Source: Roseovarius sp. MMSF_3359
Lineage (GTDB): Bacteria; Pseudomonadota; Alphaproteobacteria; Rhodobacterales; Rhodobacteraceae
Length of the DNA stretch: 64,000 nt
Direction: 5' to 3'
Assembly (NCBI RefSeq): GCF_030733385.1
Contig: NZ_JASHJC010000010.1
Span: 1-64,000, forward strand
Below are positions 54,027-63,867 of this stretch, piece after piece (position 1 is the first letter of the stretch; the number at the start of each line of letters is the position of its first letter). A program made the translations under genes and the position numbers. The notes beneath the pieces are model-generated. The model ran no database searches. It worked only from the letters and a program-made list of their open reading frames with translations, and was not told the origin of the DNA.

Positions 54027-54899
54027 TTACCCTCCACCCCCGGCGGAGACAGGCAGGCTGCAGAAATGTGCGTGTTTGTCGGGCGGATAGGCCTGACGCG
54101 CGTTCAGATCATAACGACATCCCTCGCCCAGAACGTCAATGCGCAGGCCCAGAAGGCTGATCGCCTGACCCTCGGATGCCTCCCACATGGACGAATGGGT
54201 CAATTGACTGGCATCGACGACGGTGACGGTGCCGCTGCCGACGACTTCGAAGACGTTATCCGGCCCGATGAAGGCGGCGGTGTCCTCGTCAATCCCGAGG
54301 CCGATCAGGAAGGGATTATAGGACGACGCGGTCAACAGACGCCCAAGGCGGTTGCGCTGCGTGAAATGCTGGTCAATGATCACGGCGTTCGTGAGGCCCA
54401 TGCCGGGCGCGAGGCTGATATTGCCCTCTGCCGGGGCGCTGTTGCCGGGACCGCCCGCGACCATATGTTCCGACATGATCGACGCGCCCGCCGATGTTCC
54501 CGCGACCGGGACGCCCGCCGCATTGCGCCGCCGGATTTTCTGCGCCACGAGCGTGCCACCGATGATGGTCGAGAGGCGCAGTTGATTGCCGCCGGTCATG
54601 AAAATCCCCGTGGCGCGGTCGATCATCTCCGCGAATTGCGGATTGTCGCAGTCGGCCCGGCGCGCGATCGGCAGGAATTCGACCTTGCCCGCGCCCAGTT
54701 CGGTGAAGATACGGTTGTAATCGGGGCCGGTCGCGTCCAGCTGCGACGCCGTCGGGATCACCACGATATCGGCATCCTTGCCGCCGGACATGTCAACGAA
54801 CCGGCGGTGAATGTGCATGTCCTTTTCGCGATCTTCGCCCCCGCCGATGGGAATGATGAAACCGCGTTGGCCGTGATCGGGAATGGGCGCTGGACACAT
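54027..54899 (-). CDS. cphB: Cyanophycinase
   Basis: 290-residue S51-family serine peptidase that degrades cyanophycin to beta-Asp-Arg dipeptides. The nucleophile lies in GTSAGAS (Ser 136) and the upstream strand FIIPIGGGEDREKD and MTGGNQLRLS are conserved. LAPGMGLTNAVIIDQHFTQRNRLGRL is family-typical. A GTG at 54929 would add ten residues; ATG at 54899 is preferred as closer to family starts. First gene of the cph locus, so degradation and synthesis are co-encoded; isoaspartyl dipeptidase and regulators are not in the window. Confidence 0.93.
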   Translation of the reverse strand: MCPAPIPDHGQRGFIIPIGGGEDREKDMHIHRRFVDMSGGKDADIVVIPTASQLDATGPDYNRIFTELGAGKVEFLPIARRADCDNPQFAEMIDRATGIFMTGGNQLRLSTIIGGTLVAQKIRRRNAAGVPVAGTSAGASIMSEHMVAGGPGNSAPAEGNISLAPGMGLTNAVIIDQHFTQRNRLGRLLTASSYNPFLIGLGIDEDTAAFIGPDNVFEVVGSGTVTVVDASQLTHSSMWEASEGQAISLLGLRIDVLGEGCRYDLNARQAYPPDKHAHFCSLPVSAGGGG

Positions 54900-55024
54900 A
54901 CTTGTCGTTCTCGTCGTCAGGTATTTCACCCCGGCGAAAGATCACCGGGTGCAGAGCGCCCAGTCAAATGACCAATGCGGGCGGGGTCAACACCAAAGCG
55001 GCAGAAAAAGCGCACCAAAGTCCG

Positions 55025-58000
55025 TCAATAATCCTTTTCGAAGAAAATTCCGAGCCCCGTGCCACCATCTGCGCCCAAAGAGCCGCGCAGCTTGGTGCGC
55101 CGCGACAGGTCGATGTTGAGGTTGACCTCGCTGTTCTGATCGTCGCCGATCTGTACGTCGGTGTAGATATTGTCGCTGATATATTTTCCGACGCCGACGG
55201 TGGTTTCGCCATCTCCGTCGGAGGTGACGCTCAGATCGTCAAGGCCGGTGGATTCGCGCAGGCGTTCGGCAAGGCTTGTGCCGCCACGGCCCGCCAGCGT
55301 CGCCACGGCGGAGGCAAGCTGCAGCGCCTGGAACGCCGACAGAGACCCCAGGTCGCGGCCAAAGAGCAATCGCGCCAGGATCTCATCCTCGGGCAATGAC
55401 GGGTCCGAGACAAAACTCACATCCGGTGCGTCGGCGCGCCCTTCGATTATAACCCGCACGACCGTGTCGTCATCGCTGACCGTGCTGGCAACCAGCCGCA
55501 ATCCTGGGACGAAGTCGCCCTGGAGCCGGGCGCTGCCTTCATCGAGGTTCAGCCGTTTGCCCAGGATATCCAACCGCCCCCGGATCAGGTCAAACCCGCC
55601 GATGGGGATGATGTTAGCCGTCGTGCCGGTGACGCGGAAACGCCCGCCCAACTCGGCATCAAGGCCCCGCCCCCGTACAAACACCCGGTTGTCGGCGGCA
55701 ATAAGCACGTTGAGGCCGATGGCGATGCCACCGGAAGTGTCGGCCTCGGCCTGATCCTCGATCAGCCCAGCAACCCGGCGGGTGCGCCTGACGTCGCCCG
55801 GCTCGTTGATATGCTTGATCTCGGGGATGTGGCCCACGCCCAAACCGGTGGACGGGACACGCACCTCGGTATTGTCGAGGGTGATCTGCCCCGCAATGTT
55901 GAGGTTCCCCGGCGCGGTGCCTGTCACCTGCAACCCGCCACGTGCCATCGTCTCGAAAAGTTTGGGGTCGCGAAGCGTTACATCGAGGATGTTGATCCCG
56001 ATATTCGTTCGGTAGGGCGCCTGGGTGCCGACCTGCCCCGCCACGGCCAGCCGCCCGCCCGTTGCCAGACTGGCGTTGGTCTTGATGTCAGCTTGTGACC
56101 CCGAGAGGGTGATCACCGTGTCGATGTCCGACAGCGTCGTCTGCACCGATGGCAGGTTCAACCTTGTCCCGGACGTGCTTAGCCGTCCCGTGATCGAGGA
56201 CACCGCCAGCGGCCCGTCAAGCCGCAGATCGAATTGCGCCATGCCCTGGATCGCATTCGGGCTGATCCGCCGGTTCGCGAGTGCCAGTGGCAGGGTGCCG
56301 TCGATCTCAAGGTCGGCGCGGCTTGCATCCGCCCTGACCTGACCCGCAATGGCAAAGGTGCTGCCCCCCGGCCCCTCGCCCGTTGTTTCGACATTCCAGT
56401 TCTCACCTGCCTGGCGCAGTTCCGCCACGAATTCCGCGCTTCCGGGCAGGTCAGGCAACAGGGCGCTGACATTCCCGATCCGGCCGGAGAGCTTGGCGCT
56501 CGGCTCGCCACCGTCCGGCACCGCAAGCCGGCCCTTGGCGGCGAATTGAAACGGCCCGGTCCCGTCGAGGTCGATCAGCCACCCAGTGTCGTGCCGCGTC
56601 GCTTCCCCCGACAATTCGACGGGTCCCGCGATCCCGGCCACAAGCCGTTCCAGATCATCAAGCGCCGTCTGAAACTCGAAATTGGTCTGCTCGGAATTGA
56701 TGAACCCATTCACCGCTGCCTCGACCGCCGCTGTATCTAGCGTCGCCGAGCGCAGGACAACACCGTCTTCGTCCCGCTTGGCCGAAACAGAAAGCGTGCT
56801 TTCACCGGCGAGCATCGGATCGACCTTCTCGATCCCGGCGCCCAGATCGGTGCCGGTCGCGTCAAGGTCGAGATCAAAAGCACCGGTCAGAAGTGCGGCC
56901 TGCCCCTTCACCCGTGCGTCAATCGAACCAGACAAAGGTTGGCCCGCCAGGCCGGAGAAGCGTTCGATATCCTCGACCTGCGCCTCCAGCGTGCCGTCAT
57001 AAAGGATCGCGGTCTCCAGGCCGTCAACGGTCCCAGATCCCGAAAGCGCCATCCCCTCTCCGGTGAGGGTGATGTCCTGCAGGGTGATCGGCTTCCCTTC
57101 CCGCCAGGTGATATCGCCAACCAGAGTAAAGGCATCACCGAGGGCGCGCGACAGGGCTTCATCCGACAAGGTGATGCCACGCACCCCGCTATCGAGGCGT
57201 GCGGTCACTGCGCGTCCATCCGCGTTTTCGATTGTCCCGCTCGCCGCGATGGTGGCGTCATCAATCTCCAGATCCGGGCGTTCAAGATCGTCGATCTCGG
57301 TCCTGAGGATCCAGGCATCCCCTTCGCTCGCGTCGAAAAGCGCCTTGATCTCGGCACGGCGCAGTTTTGTGGGCGGCCCTGAGATTGGCAGTGTCACCAT
57401 GTCCTGCGCCGGGTCTTCCAGGAGGCCGTCGAGTTCGAAACGCTCGGGCAGACCGTCGGCAGAGATGTCGAGGCTGCCTTCAAGCAGCAAAGCCGCCGCC
57501 TGCAACGTCAGCTTTTCAAGGCTGACGCGGCCATCGGGGAAAAGCTGCACCAGCGAATTCAGCGCCACATCATTGCCGAAAAACGGCTGATAGGCCGGGG
57601 CGAAAAGCGGCGCGAGATCCCCGGCGAGGTCCACTGAGACGATCCGCGGCAGATCCTGTTCTTCGACCGCGGGGTTGGCATCGGCGCTGACGACCTGCGT
57701 ACTGACCCGGCCGGTTAGGCGGTCCTCGCCCGCGCTCTTCAACGCGATCTCTGCCACGAAGGCATCAATCGGTGCGTCCCCCTTGACCGACAGCTCAAGC
57801 GCCGGGCGCCCCGGGAGGTCCAGCAGGGTCGCGGTGATGCCATCCTCGGCCTCGTCCAGAAGCAGATCTAGCACCAGTTGCCGTGTGGCGTTGGCATAGC
57901 TGCCCGCCAGGTTGAAGACACCGCGCGGCCCGTCCCTGCGCGTAATGGTCAGGTCCGCCTGCCCTTCGCCCTCCGCGAGCGACACCGCGCCGTCGACCGA

Positions 58001-58465
58001 AAGCGTGATCGCTTGCCCGAGAAAATCCGGACCCAACGTCACCTCTTCGGCAAGCAGCGACTTGATCTCGATGCTGACGGGCAGTTCGGGGAGCGAAAAC
58101 CCTGTTGCGGCTTCGGGTGATGCCGGTTCGTCCGACACCGGCAGTCGTGCCACGTCGATGCGGCCTGCGGAAATCTGCGTGACGTTGATCCGGCCCCGCA
58201 GGATTGACGCGCGGTTCCAGTCGAGCACCGCGTCCTCCAGCGTCAGCCAGACACCATCGGCATCCGCCACGGTCAGGCGGTCCATGCTGACCCGAGAACT
58301 CAGCGCACCCTTGAACCCGTCGATGCGCACCTCGCGGCCAAGACCCGAAAGCGCGTCCTGCAGGTACCGGACAATCCGGCCTTTATCCTCTTCAGCGGTT
58401 TCCTCTTGCGCGGCGGCACCGGTCAGGCCCGCGAAAAACAGGAAGATTATGAGACACCAACGCAT
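55025..58465 (-). CDS. tamB: Translocation and assembly module subunit TamB
   Basis: 1146 residues. It begins with a signal-anchor (MRWCLIIFLFFAGLTGAAA), then a very long beta-rich AsmA/TamB-like body with repeated beta-strand pattern. The C-terminal DUF490/TamB domain contains GRGLDAELGGRFRVTG, GGFDLIRGRLDILGKRL and ends GLGIFFEKDY. It spans the periplasm, contacts TamA and acts in outer-membrane protein assembly and, by newer views, phospholipid transport. The start overlaps the tamA stop (TGATG). Confidence 0.93.
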   Translation of the reverse strand: MRWCLIIFLFFAGLTGAAAQEETAEEDKGRIVRYLQDALSGLGREVRIDGFKGALSSRVSMDRLTVADADGVWLTLEDAVLDWNRASILRGRINVTQISAGRIDVARLPVSDEPASPEAATGFSLPELPVSIEIKSLLAEEVTLGPDFLGQAITLSVDGAVSLAEGEGQADLTITRRDGPRGVFNLAGSYANATRQLVLDLLLDEAEDGITATLLDLPGRPALELSVKGDAPIDAFVAEIALKSAGEDRLTGRVSTQVVSADANPAVEEQDLPRIVSVDLAGDLAPLFAPAYQPFFGNDVALNSLVQLFPDGRVSLEKLTLQAAALLLEGSLDISADGLPERFELDGLLEDPAQDMVTLPISGPPTKLRRAEIKALFDASEGDAWILRTEIDDLERPDLEIDDATIAASGTIENADGRAVTARLDSGVRGITLSDEALSRALGDAFTLVGDITWREGKPITLQDITLTGEGMALSGSGTVDGLETAILYDGTLEAQVEDIERFSGLAGQPLSGSIDARVKGQAALLTGAFDLDLDATGTDLGAGIEKVDPMLAGESTLSVSAKRDEDGVVLRSATLDTAAVEAAVNGFINSEQTNFEFQTALDDLERLVAGIAGPVELSGEATRHDTGWLIDLDGTGPFQFAAKGRLAVPDGGEPSAKLSGRIGNVSALLPDLPGSAEFVAELRQAGENWNVETTGEGPGGSTFAIAGQVRADASRADLEIDGTLPLALANRRISPNAIQGMAQFDLRLDGPLAVSSITGRLSTSGTRLNLPSVQTTLSDIDTVITLSGSQADIKTNASLATGGRLAVAGQVGTQAPYRTNIGINILDVTLRDPKLFETMARGGLQVTGTAPGNLNIAGQITLDNTEVRVPSTGLGVGHIPEIKHINEPGDVRRTRRVAGLIEDQAEADTSGGIAIGLNVLIAADNRVFVRGRGLDAELGGRFRVTGTTANIIPIGGFDLIRGRLDILGKRLNLDEGSARLQGDFVPGLRLVASTVSDDDTVVRVIIEGRADAPDVSFVSDPSLPEDEILARLLFGRDLGSLSAFQALQLASAVATLAGRGGTSLAERLRESTGLDDLSVTSDGDGETTVGVGKYISDNIYTDVQIGDDQNSEVNLNIDLSRRTKLRGSLGADGGTGLGIFFEKDY

Positions 58466-60264
58466 CAGAATGCCTGTCCTATCCCAATGTAAAACTCGAA
58501 CCCGGACGTGTCCGGGCCGCTCACCGGGACCGCGACGTCAAATCGGATCGGGCCGAAGGCGGTCTTGTAGCGCACGCCCAGTCCCGCCCCGCTATGCCAG
58601 TCGCCGCTGTCGTCCGGGAAGCTGTTACGGCCAATGTATCCCACATCATAGAACAGAACACCGCCGAAGTTCTTGGTGACCGGGAAGCGCGTCTCGCCTG
58701 CGATCCCGATGAACGACCGCCCGCCGGTGCGCGCGGTACCTGTACGGATCGAAAGCGATTGATAGGATTGTCCGCGCACCGTGCCGCTGCCACCGGACAG
58801 AAAAAGCAGATCCGACGGCGTTCCCGCCAGCGAGGAGCCGATGATGGTGCCAAACTGCAGCCGCGTGGCCAGCACGATCTCGCTATCGCCAAGGGTCCGG
58901 TATCCGCGCGCATCAAGATAGCCGCGTGCGCCTTTCTCACTGCCGTCGAGGCCGTAATAGGGCAGCCCCTCCATCGAGAGATAAAATCCCTCGGTCGCGT
59001 CAAGTTCGCTGTCGCGCTTGTCCCAGGTGATCGAGAAAGGCAGCGTCAGGTGCGTGAACGTCCGGCTGCCCAGCTCATCGGTCACGTCGGAATAGCGATA
59101 CCCAAGGCCGATCCGGCCCTCGAGCTCTTCGGAGTAATAATGGCTAATGCCCGCGCCCACGGTGACCTGGTCGGAGTTGAACAGCTCTTCGTCCAATTGC
59201 TCGACCTCGATCAGCGCATAGAGATCCGTGTCGGAATCGAAGGTCGAAGGGCGGGTCAGGCTGATCCGCAGGGTGGTGTCGACCCCTTCGGTGTCACCGC
59301 CAAGCCCCGCAACCTCGGTCTCGATCCGGAGACGTTCGGCGCCGCCAAAGAGGTTGCGATGCATCCAGTAGCCCGAAAGCGTCAGCCCCTCGATGGATTC
59401 GATCTCGGCCCCGAAGCCGAACCGCCGCGGCTTGGCATCGGTGAGTTCCAGGTCGATATCCAGGTTGCCCTCCGGCGTAAGCTCGTCGGCCTCGCGGATG
59501 GTAACCGCGCTGAACGCCCCGGTGCGGCGCAACCGTTTCGCCGCGCGTTCAAGCTCGACCGGATCAAACGGTTTGCCCCGGGGAATACCGGCAATCCGGC
59601 GGATGCGATCAGGCCGGACGTTGCTTTCGTTCGGGACATTGACCTTGCCGAAAGTGGCCGCCCGGCCCGGATCGAGACGCAGGTCGACATTAAGTTGCGC
59701 CCTGGCATGATCCGCGGTGATCGACTGGCGCGCCACCCGCGCCTTGGCATAACTCCGGTCGCGCCAGGCATCTATCCCGGCCTCGGCGGCATCGCTGATC
59801 ACGCCGACGCTTGCGGGCTCGCCCGGGCGAAAGCCATCCGGCAGTTCGGTATCGGGATCAAGCGGCCCAATCCTGGCGCGCCCTAGGCGAAAGGCAGGAC
59901 CGGTGTCGATCAGGATCAGCACCTGCCTTACCGACGCAAGCCGCGCCAGCGGTGGGATATCCGCCGCCTCGCGCCCGTCGATCAGGATCTTGATCACGGG
60001 GCCGAAATACCCCCGTGCATAAAGCGCCGACACCAATGTCCCGTAATCGGCTTGCGCGGCCGCCAGAATATCAAGCGGCTGCGTCACCTCTTCGCGCTTG
60101 GCGGTCATGACGAGCGATGTTTGCGACAGGCTTTCGCGCAGCGGCTCGTCCTCGCGGGTCAGTTGCAGAGCCGCCTCAAATGCCCAGGCTGCGCCGAACT
60201 GACAAAGGAAGACTATGGCCAGTCCAAGCCGAACCCCGACAAGGCGCAAAACTCTGTAAATCAT
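58465..60264 (-). CDS. tamA: Autotransporter assembly factor TamA (Omp85 family)
   Basis: 599 residues from ATG 60264 with a signal segment (LGLAIVFLCQFGAAWA). POTRA domains cover about 30-270 (LVSALYARGYFGPVIKILID, RIRRIAGIPRGKPFDPVELE), then a 16-strand beta barrel with the Omp85 motif VRGQSYQS-like after GGSGT and a C-terminal EFYIGIGQAF ending in aromatic Phe, the OMP insertion signal. It acts in the outer membrane together with TamB. The open frame to 60330 lacks a signal-like start. Confidence 0.93.
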   Translation of the reverse strand: MIYRVLRLVGVRLGLAIVFLCQFGAAWAFEAALQLTREDEPLRESLSQTSLVMTAKREEVTQPLDILAAAQADYGTLVSALYARGYFGPVIKILIDGREAADIPPLARLASVRQVLILIDTGPAFRLGRARIGPLDPDTELPDGFRPGEPASVGVISDAAEAGIDAWRDRSYAKARVARQSITADHARAQLNVDLRLDPGRAATFGKVNVPNESNVRPDRIRRIAGIPRGKPFDPVELERAAKRLRRTGAFSAVTIREADELTPEGNLDIDLELTDAKPRRFGFGAEIESIEGLTLSGYWMHRNLFGGAERLRIETEVAGLGGDTEGVDTTLRISLTRPSTFDSDTDLYALIEVEQLDEELFNSDQVTVGAGISHYYSEELEGRIGLGYRYSDVTDELGSRTFTHLTLPFSITWDKRDSELDATEGFYLSMEGLPYYGLDGSEKGARGYLDARGYRTLGDSEIVLATRLQFGTIIGSSLAGTPSDLLFLSGGSGTVRGQSYQSLSIRTGTARTGGRSFIGIAGETRFPVTKNFGGVLFYDVGYIGRNSFPDDSGDWHSGAGLGVRYKTAFGPIRFDVAVPVSGPDTSGFEFYIGIGQAF

Positions 60265-60396
60265 AAGCAGCCCGTTCCGGCAGTTCCGACACCCACACAC
60301 CGCCAATCGCGCTGCGCAATGACGGTCCACCTGCCAAACTAGGACAAGCGCCGGGGGGCGTCCATGTCCGAGTTGCGGGTTTCCGCCGAAACGTGG

Positions 60397-63300
60397 TCAG
60401 GTATCGCCCGGAACCTCACGGAAAAAACCGCTGATCTTGATGATGTCACCGGCGCTGTCACGGATCGAAATCCCGTGCGATTCCACCGTCACCTCGGTCT
60501 TGTCGGCGCAGACGATCCGCTTGATGAAATGGAATTCGCCACCTTCATTGCGAACGCGCGCCACCTGATCCATCACGTGCTGCCGGTCGTCCGGATGATA
60601 AAAGGCAATGCCATTGTCCAGATCCGGAGAGAATTCCTTGGGCGTCGTTTTGTGGATCTCGTAGACCTTGTCGGACCAGTGCATCGTATTGGTCTTCAGA
60701 TCAACTTCCCAATAGCCGACCCCGGCAAAGTCGTGCAGCATTTCCATGTTGTTCAGGCTGGCTTTCGCGGCAAGCTGCGCTTCGACAAGCTCGGTCACGT
60801 CGTCGGCAACCGAATAGATCGTCGACACCGCGCTCTCTTCGTCGGAAAAGCCATATCGCGTCAGGTTGAGCCAGATTACCTTGCCATCTTCCACCGATTT
60901 GAACGACAGCGTTTCGTTGGCAACATCCTTGTCACCTTTCGCAAATTTCGCGTCATTCTTCAGAAGACGCTCGGCGGCGTCCGCGCCGATGAACGCGCCA
61001 ATGCTCTTGCCGATCGCCTTGTCGGCGGACACATTCAAAAGCCTGGCCCAGGCATCGCTGACCCTGAGGATCGTGCCATTGAGATCCCTGTGCATCAGGT
61101 AGACATGGTCCGTCTGCAGGATCATCTCCATCTCCCGGGCCATGCGTGGAAACTCGGAAACCACGATCGTTGCGCCCTGGATCTGCCCATTCTCCTCGAA
61201 ATAGGGGGAACAGCTCAACTTGACGCTATTACCGTTGGTGGTGAATTCGCGGGTGACGGTCTCCCCCATCTGCAGGGCTTCGCTGCAAATCGGCGCGAGG
61301 CTCGGGAACCCTTCCGGCAAGGCGCAATGGCTGATATGCGGCGTGGCAATGGGCCGCCTGATGTTGAACATGTCGAGCGCCCGTCGGGTCGCCTGGATGA
61401 TCTGGAAGGCGCTGTCCACGACGACAATTGCAAGCGGTGCGCTTTCCAGGATCGACATCAATTCGCCCGTCCGCCCGCTCAGCTCCGCGGTCGTCACCTG
61501 CAACTCCTCGTTGACGGTAATCAGTTCCTCGTTGGTCGACTGCAACTCTTCGTTCGAGGTTTCAAGCTCTTCGTTCGAGGCCTGCAATTCTTCGTTGGTT
61601 GATTGCAATTCCTCGTTCAGCGATTGCAGTTCCTCGTTGGAGGTCTCCAACTCTTCAATGGTTTGCTGCAACGCTTCGCGGGTCGAGGCGACCTCGTTTT
61701 CGAGAATACGGATACGCTCGGCCGCGGCCTTGCCATCGGGTTTCTTCCCATCATCCTTGCGGGTGGCGGCCTTGTCGATCTTGATCGGCGTGAACACCAC
61801 GAGTGCCGCGCGTTCGTTGATGTCCTTGGCGATGATCGGGTAGACGTCGAGGCGCACCTCCTCGCCGTCGTTGTCCATCAACAGATGCCGAACCCCCGAC
61901 CGCGCGACCTGGTTCTTGAGCGCGATGGTCATCAGGCTTCGCGCCTCTTCGCGCAACGGGCTGCGCAGGAGATCAAGGTGCATCTTGAGGTTCGAGCTTG
62001 CACTCACCTCGATGAAATTGGAGATGTTCCCATAGACCCGGACGATGGAATAATCGTCGGTCACAAGCACCGAGTTCTTGCCCATCGACTGCGCCAGCGC
62101 GTCAAAAAACTGCCGGTCGGTCGATTGTTCCTTCTCAACCGCTTCTTTTTCGCGTTTGTGTCGGGGGCTGTAGATCGGCATTGGGAAATTCTGCCGACCA
62201 TAGACGACGTTGCGCAACATCCGTTTGTGGAAAATGTGCCCCGCCTTGCGGTGCTGCACAAATAGTTCATCCGACCCCGCGACGGTCTCTGCCGTACCGA
62301 GGAATAGCAACGCATCCGATGTCATCGCGAAATGGAACCGTGACAGCACCTTCTGTTGCAGGGAGTTTCCGAAATAGATCAACAGGTTGCGACAGCAGAT
62401 CAGATCGACGTTCTGAAACGGCGGATCCTGGCAGACATTGTGATCGGAAAACAGGATCGCGTTGCGCAGCTTGTCGATGATGCGGATCCCATCCTTTTGG
62501 CGGATCACGTACTTATCCGCCAGATCGCGCGGGATGCTCTCTAGGGCGGTCGCGTTGTAAACCGCCCCGCGGGCGATCTTGAGCGCGCTTTTGTCGATAT
62601 CGGTGGCGAAGATCTGCACATGGGATTTGAGGTCCACATTGGGTCCGCCCAACGCTTCCGCCAGCAGCATCGCGATGGAATACACCTCCTCGCCCGTGGC
62701 GCAGCCCGCGATCCACACCCGGAGCGGCCCTTCACCGCGCTCTTCCAGCAGCTTGGGCAGGAGTTGTTCAAGCTCTCTGAACTCCTCGATATCGCGGAAA
62801 AACCGCGTGACCGAGATCAGCAGATCCTTGAAAAGCGCATCCACCGCGTCGGGATTGTTGCGGCAAAACTGCGTGTATTCCTCCTGGCTGGTGATGCCGA
62901 GGGCCACCATGCGCCGCTCGATCCGGCGTCCGATCGTGGTTTGTTTGTATTCGCGGAAATCAACGCGGGTCTTGGCCAGAAGAATTTGCAAGAGGTCGGA
63001 AACAGGTGTGTCCTGCGGCGAGCGGGACCGGAACCCTTCGAACTCGCGCTGCGACGAGAGGATCTTGGCGAGGTGGGTCCCGATTTCGAGCGGTCGAAGG
63101 ATCAGATCGACGCAGCCGGTCTGCACCGCCGCATGCGGCATGCCATCATATTTTGCACTGCCGGTATCCTGGGCGATGGTTATCCCGCCCACCTCTCGGA
63201 TGGCCTGCACCCCATAGGCGCCGTCGCTGCCGGTCCCCGACAGCACAATCGCCATCGACTTTTCGCCATGGTTTTCCGCCAGGCTCTGCAAGAACCGATT

Positions 63301-63642
63301 GACCGAGGGCTTGGGCGACGCCGGATCGGGGCTTGGCTCGCGCAGTCTAAGGTGCCCGTCTTCGTAGATAACGTCGTTGTTCGGTGGCGTGATATAAATG
63401 ACGTTGGGCTTGAGGACGGTTTTGTCCTCGACATCGGCCACTTCCAGGTCCGTCTGCCGGGCGACGAGTTCGGTCATCAGGCTCTTGTGATTGGGCGACA
63501 TATGCTGCACAACAACATAAGAAACGGGCAGATCCGACGGCAGCGTCACGACCAGTTCTCGAATCGCTTCAAGCCCGCCGGCAGAGGAACCAATCCCAAT
63601 GATGGTCAGGTCGGCATCGTTGTCGGTCATGTCGGCAAGCAT
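60397..63642 (-). CDS. CheB-CheR-PAS fusion signalling protein
   Basis: 1081 residues. A CheB methylesterase domain (about 10-195) has the triad Ser 20 (SSAGG), His 47 (VQHMSP) and Asp 140 (SGTGSDGA). A CheR methyltransferase (about 215-485) has SAM site AGCATGEE at 312-319 and the active helix VTRFFRD. A coiled coil built of seven 7-residue units of type EELQSTN (about 675-725) follows, then two to three PAS domains. There is no receiver domain for CheB control and no kinase domain at the end. Start at 63642 or 63630. A divergent unknown gene lies opposite. No chemotaxis genes are nearby, so it may sense through PAS and modify an unknown receptor. Confidence 0.92.
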   Translation of the reverse strand: MLADMTDNDADLTIIGIGSSAGGLEAIRELVVTLPSDLPVSYVVVQHMSPNHKSLMTELVARQTDLEVADVEDKTVLKPNVIYITPPNNDVIYEDGHLRLREPSPDPASPKPSVNRFLQSLAENHGEKSMAIVLSGTGSDGAYGVQAIREVGGITIAQDTGSAKYDGMPHAAVQTGCVDLILRPLEIGTHLAKILSSQREFEGFRSRSPQDTPVSDLLQILLAKTRVDFREYKQTTIGRRIERRMVALGITSQEEYTQFCRNNPDAVDALFKDLLISVTRFFRDIEEFRELEQLLPKLLEERGEGPLRVWIAGCATGEEVYSIAMLLAEALGGPNVDLKSHVQIFATDIDKSALKIARGAVYNATALESIPRDLADKYVIRQKDGIRIIDKLRNAILFSDHNVCQDPPFQNVDLICCRNLLIYFGNSLQQKVLSRFHFAMTSDALLFLGTAETVAGSDELFVQHRKAGHIFHKRMLRNVVYGRQNFPMPIYSPRHKREKEAVEKEQSTDRQFFDALAQSMGKNSVLVTDDYSIVRVYGNISNFIEVSASSNLKMHLDLLRSPLREEARSLMTIALKNQVARSGVRHLLMDNDGEEVRLDVYPIIAKDINERAALVVFTPIKIDKAATRKDDGKKPDGKAAAERIRILENEVASTREALQQTIEELETSNEELQSLNEELQSTNEELQASNEELETSNEELQSTNEELITVNEELQVTTAELSGRTGELMSILESAPLAIVVVDSAFQIIQATRRALDMFNIRRPIATPHISHCALPEGFPSLAPICSEALQMGETVTREFTTNGNSVKLSCSPYFEENGQIQGATIVVSEFPRMAREMEMILQTDHVYLMHRDLNGTILRVSDAWARLLNVSADKAIGKSIGAFIGADAAERLLKNDAKFAKGDKDVANETLSFKSVEDGKVIWLNLTRYGFSDEESAVSTIYSVADDVTELVEAQLAAKASLNNMEMLHDFAGVGYWEVDLKTNTMHWSDKVYEIHKTTPKEFSPDLDNGIAFYHPDDRQHVMDQVARVRNEGGEFHFIKRIVCADKTEVTVESHGISIRDSAGDIIKISGFFREVPGDT

Positions 63643-63867
63643 TCCCCAATAGGTTTAAGCGGATAATAGATTGCAACCCAAAGGAATGCCATTCCCTTTT
63701 CTCCAATCGGTCAAAATGTTTAGCACCGAACGGTGTGTCAGAACGTCCAAAATAACCCCTGTGACATGGTAAAAAAAATCTGAACCAAAAACCGCCGGAT
63801 TTACTTTCCGTAAAGATTTCCTTTCTACCCATAACAAAAGCGGCTCGTAAACCTGAGGGGAATGCAC
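63643..63867. promoter_or_regulatory. Divergent promoter region with two palindromes
   Basis: About 220 AT-richer bases between the CheB-CheR-PAS gene and the rightmost gene. CACCGAACGGTG (63724-63735) is a perfect 12-base palindrome, and TTTAC-TTTCC-GTAAA (63800-63814) is a perfect spaced repeat. Either may bind a regulator. I could not fix promoter boxes with confidence. Confidence 0.45.

Noticed and set aside
61490..61650. Repeats of about 21 bases resembling a CRISPR or minisatellite
   Set aside because: They encode in-frame heptads of a coiled coil in the CheB-CheR-PAS protein and have no spacers.
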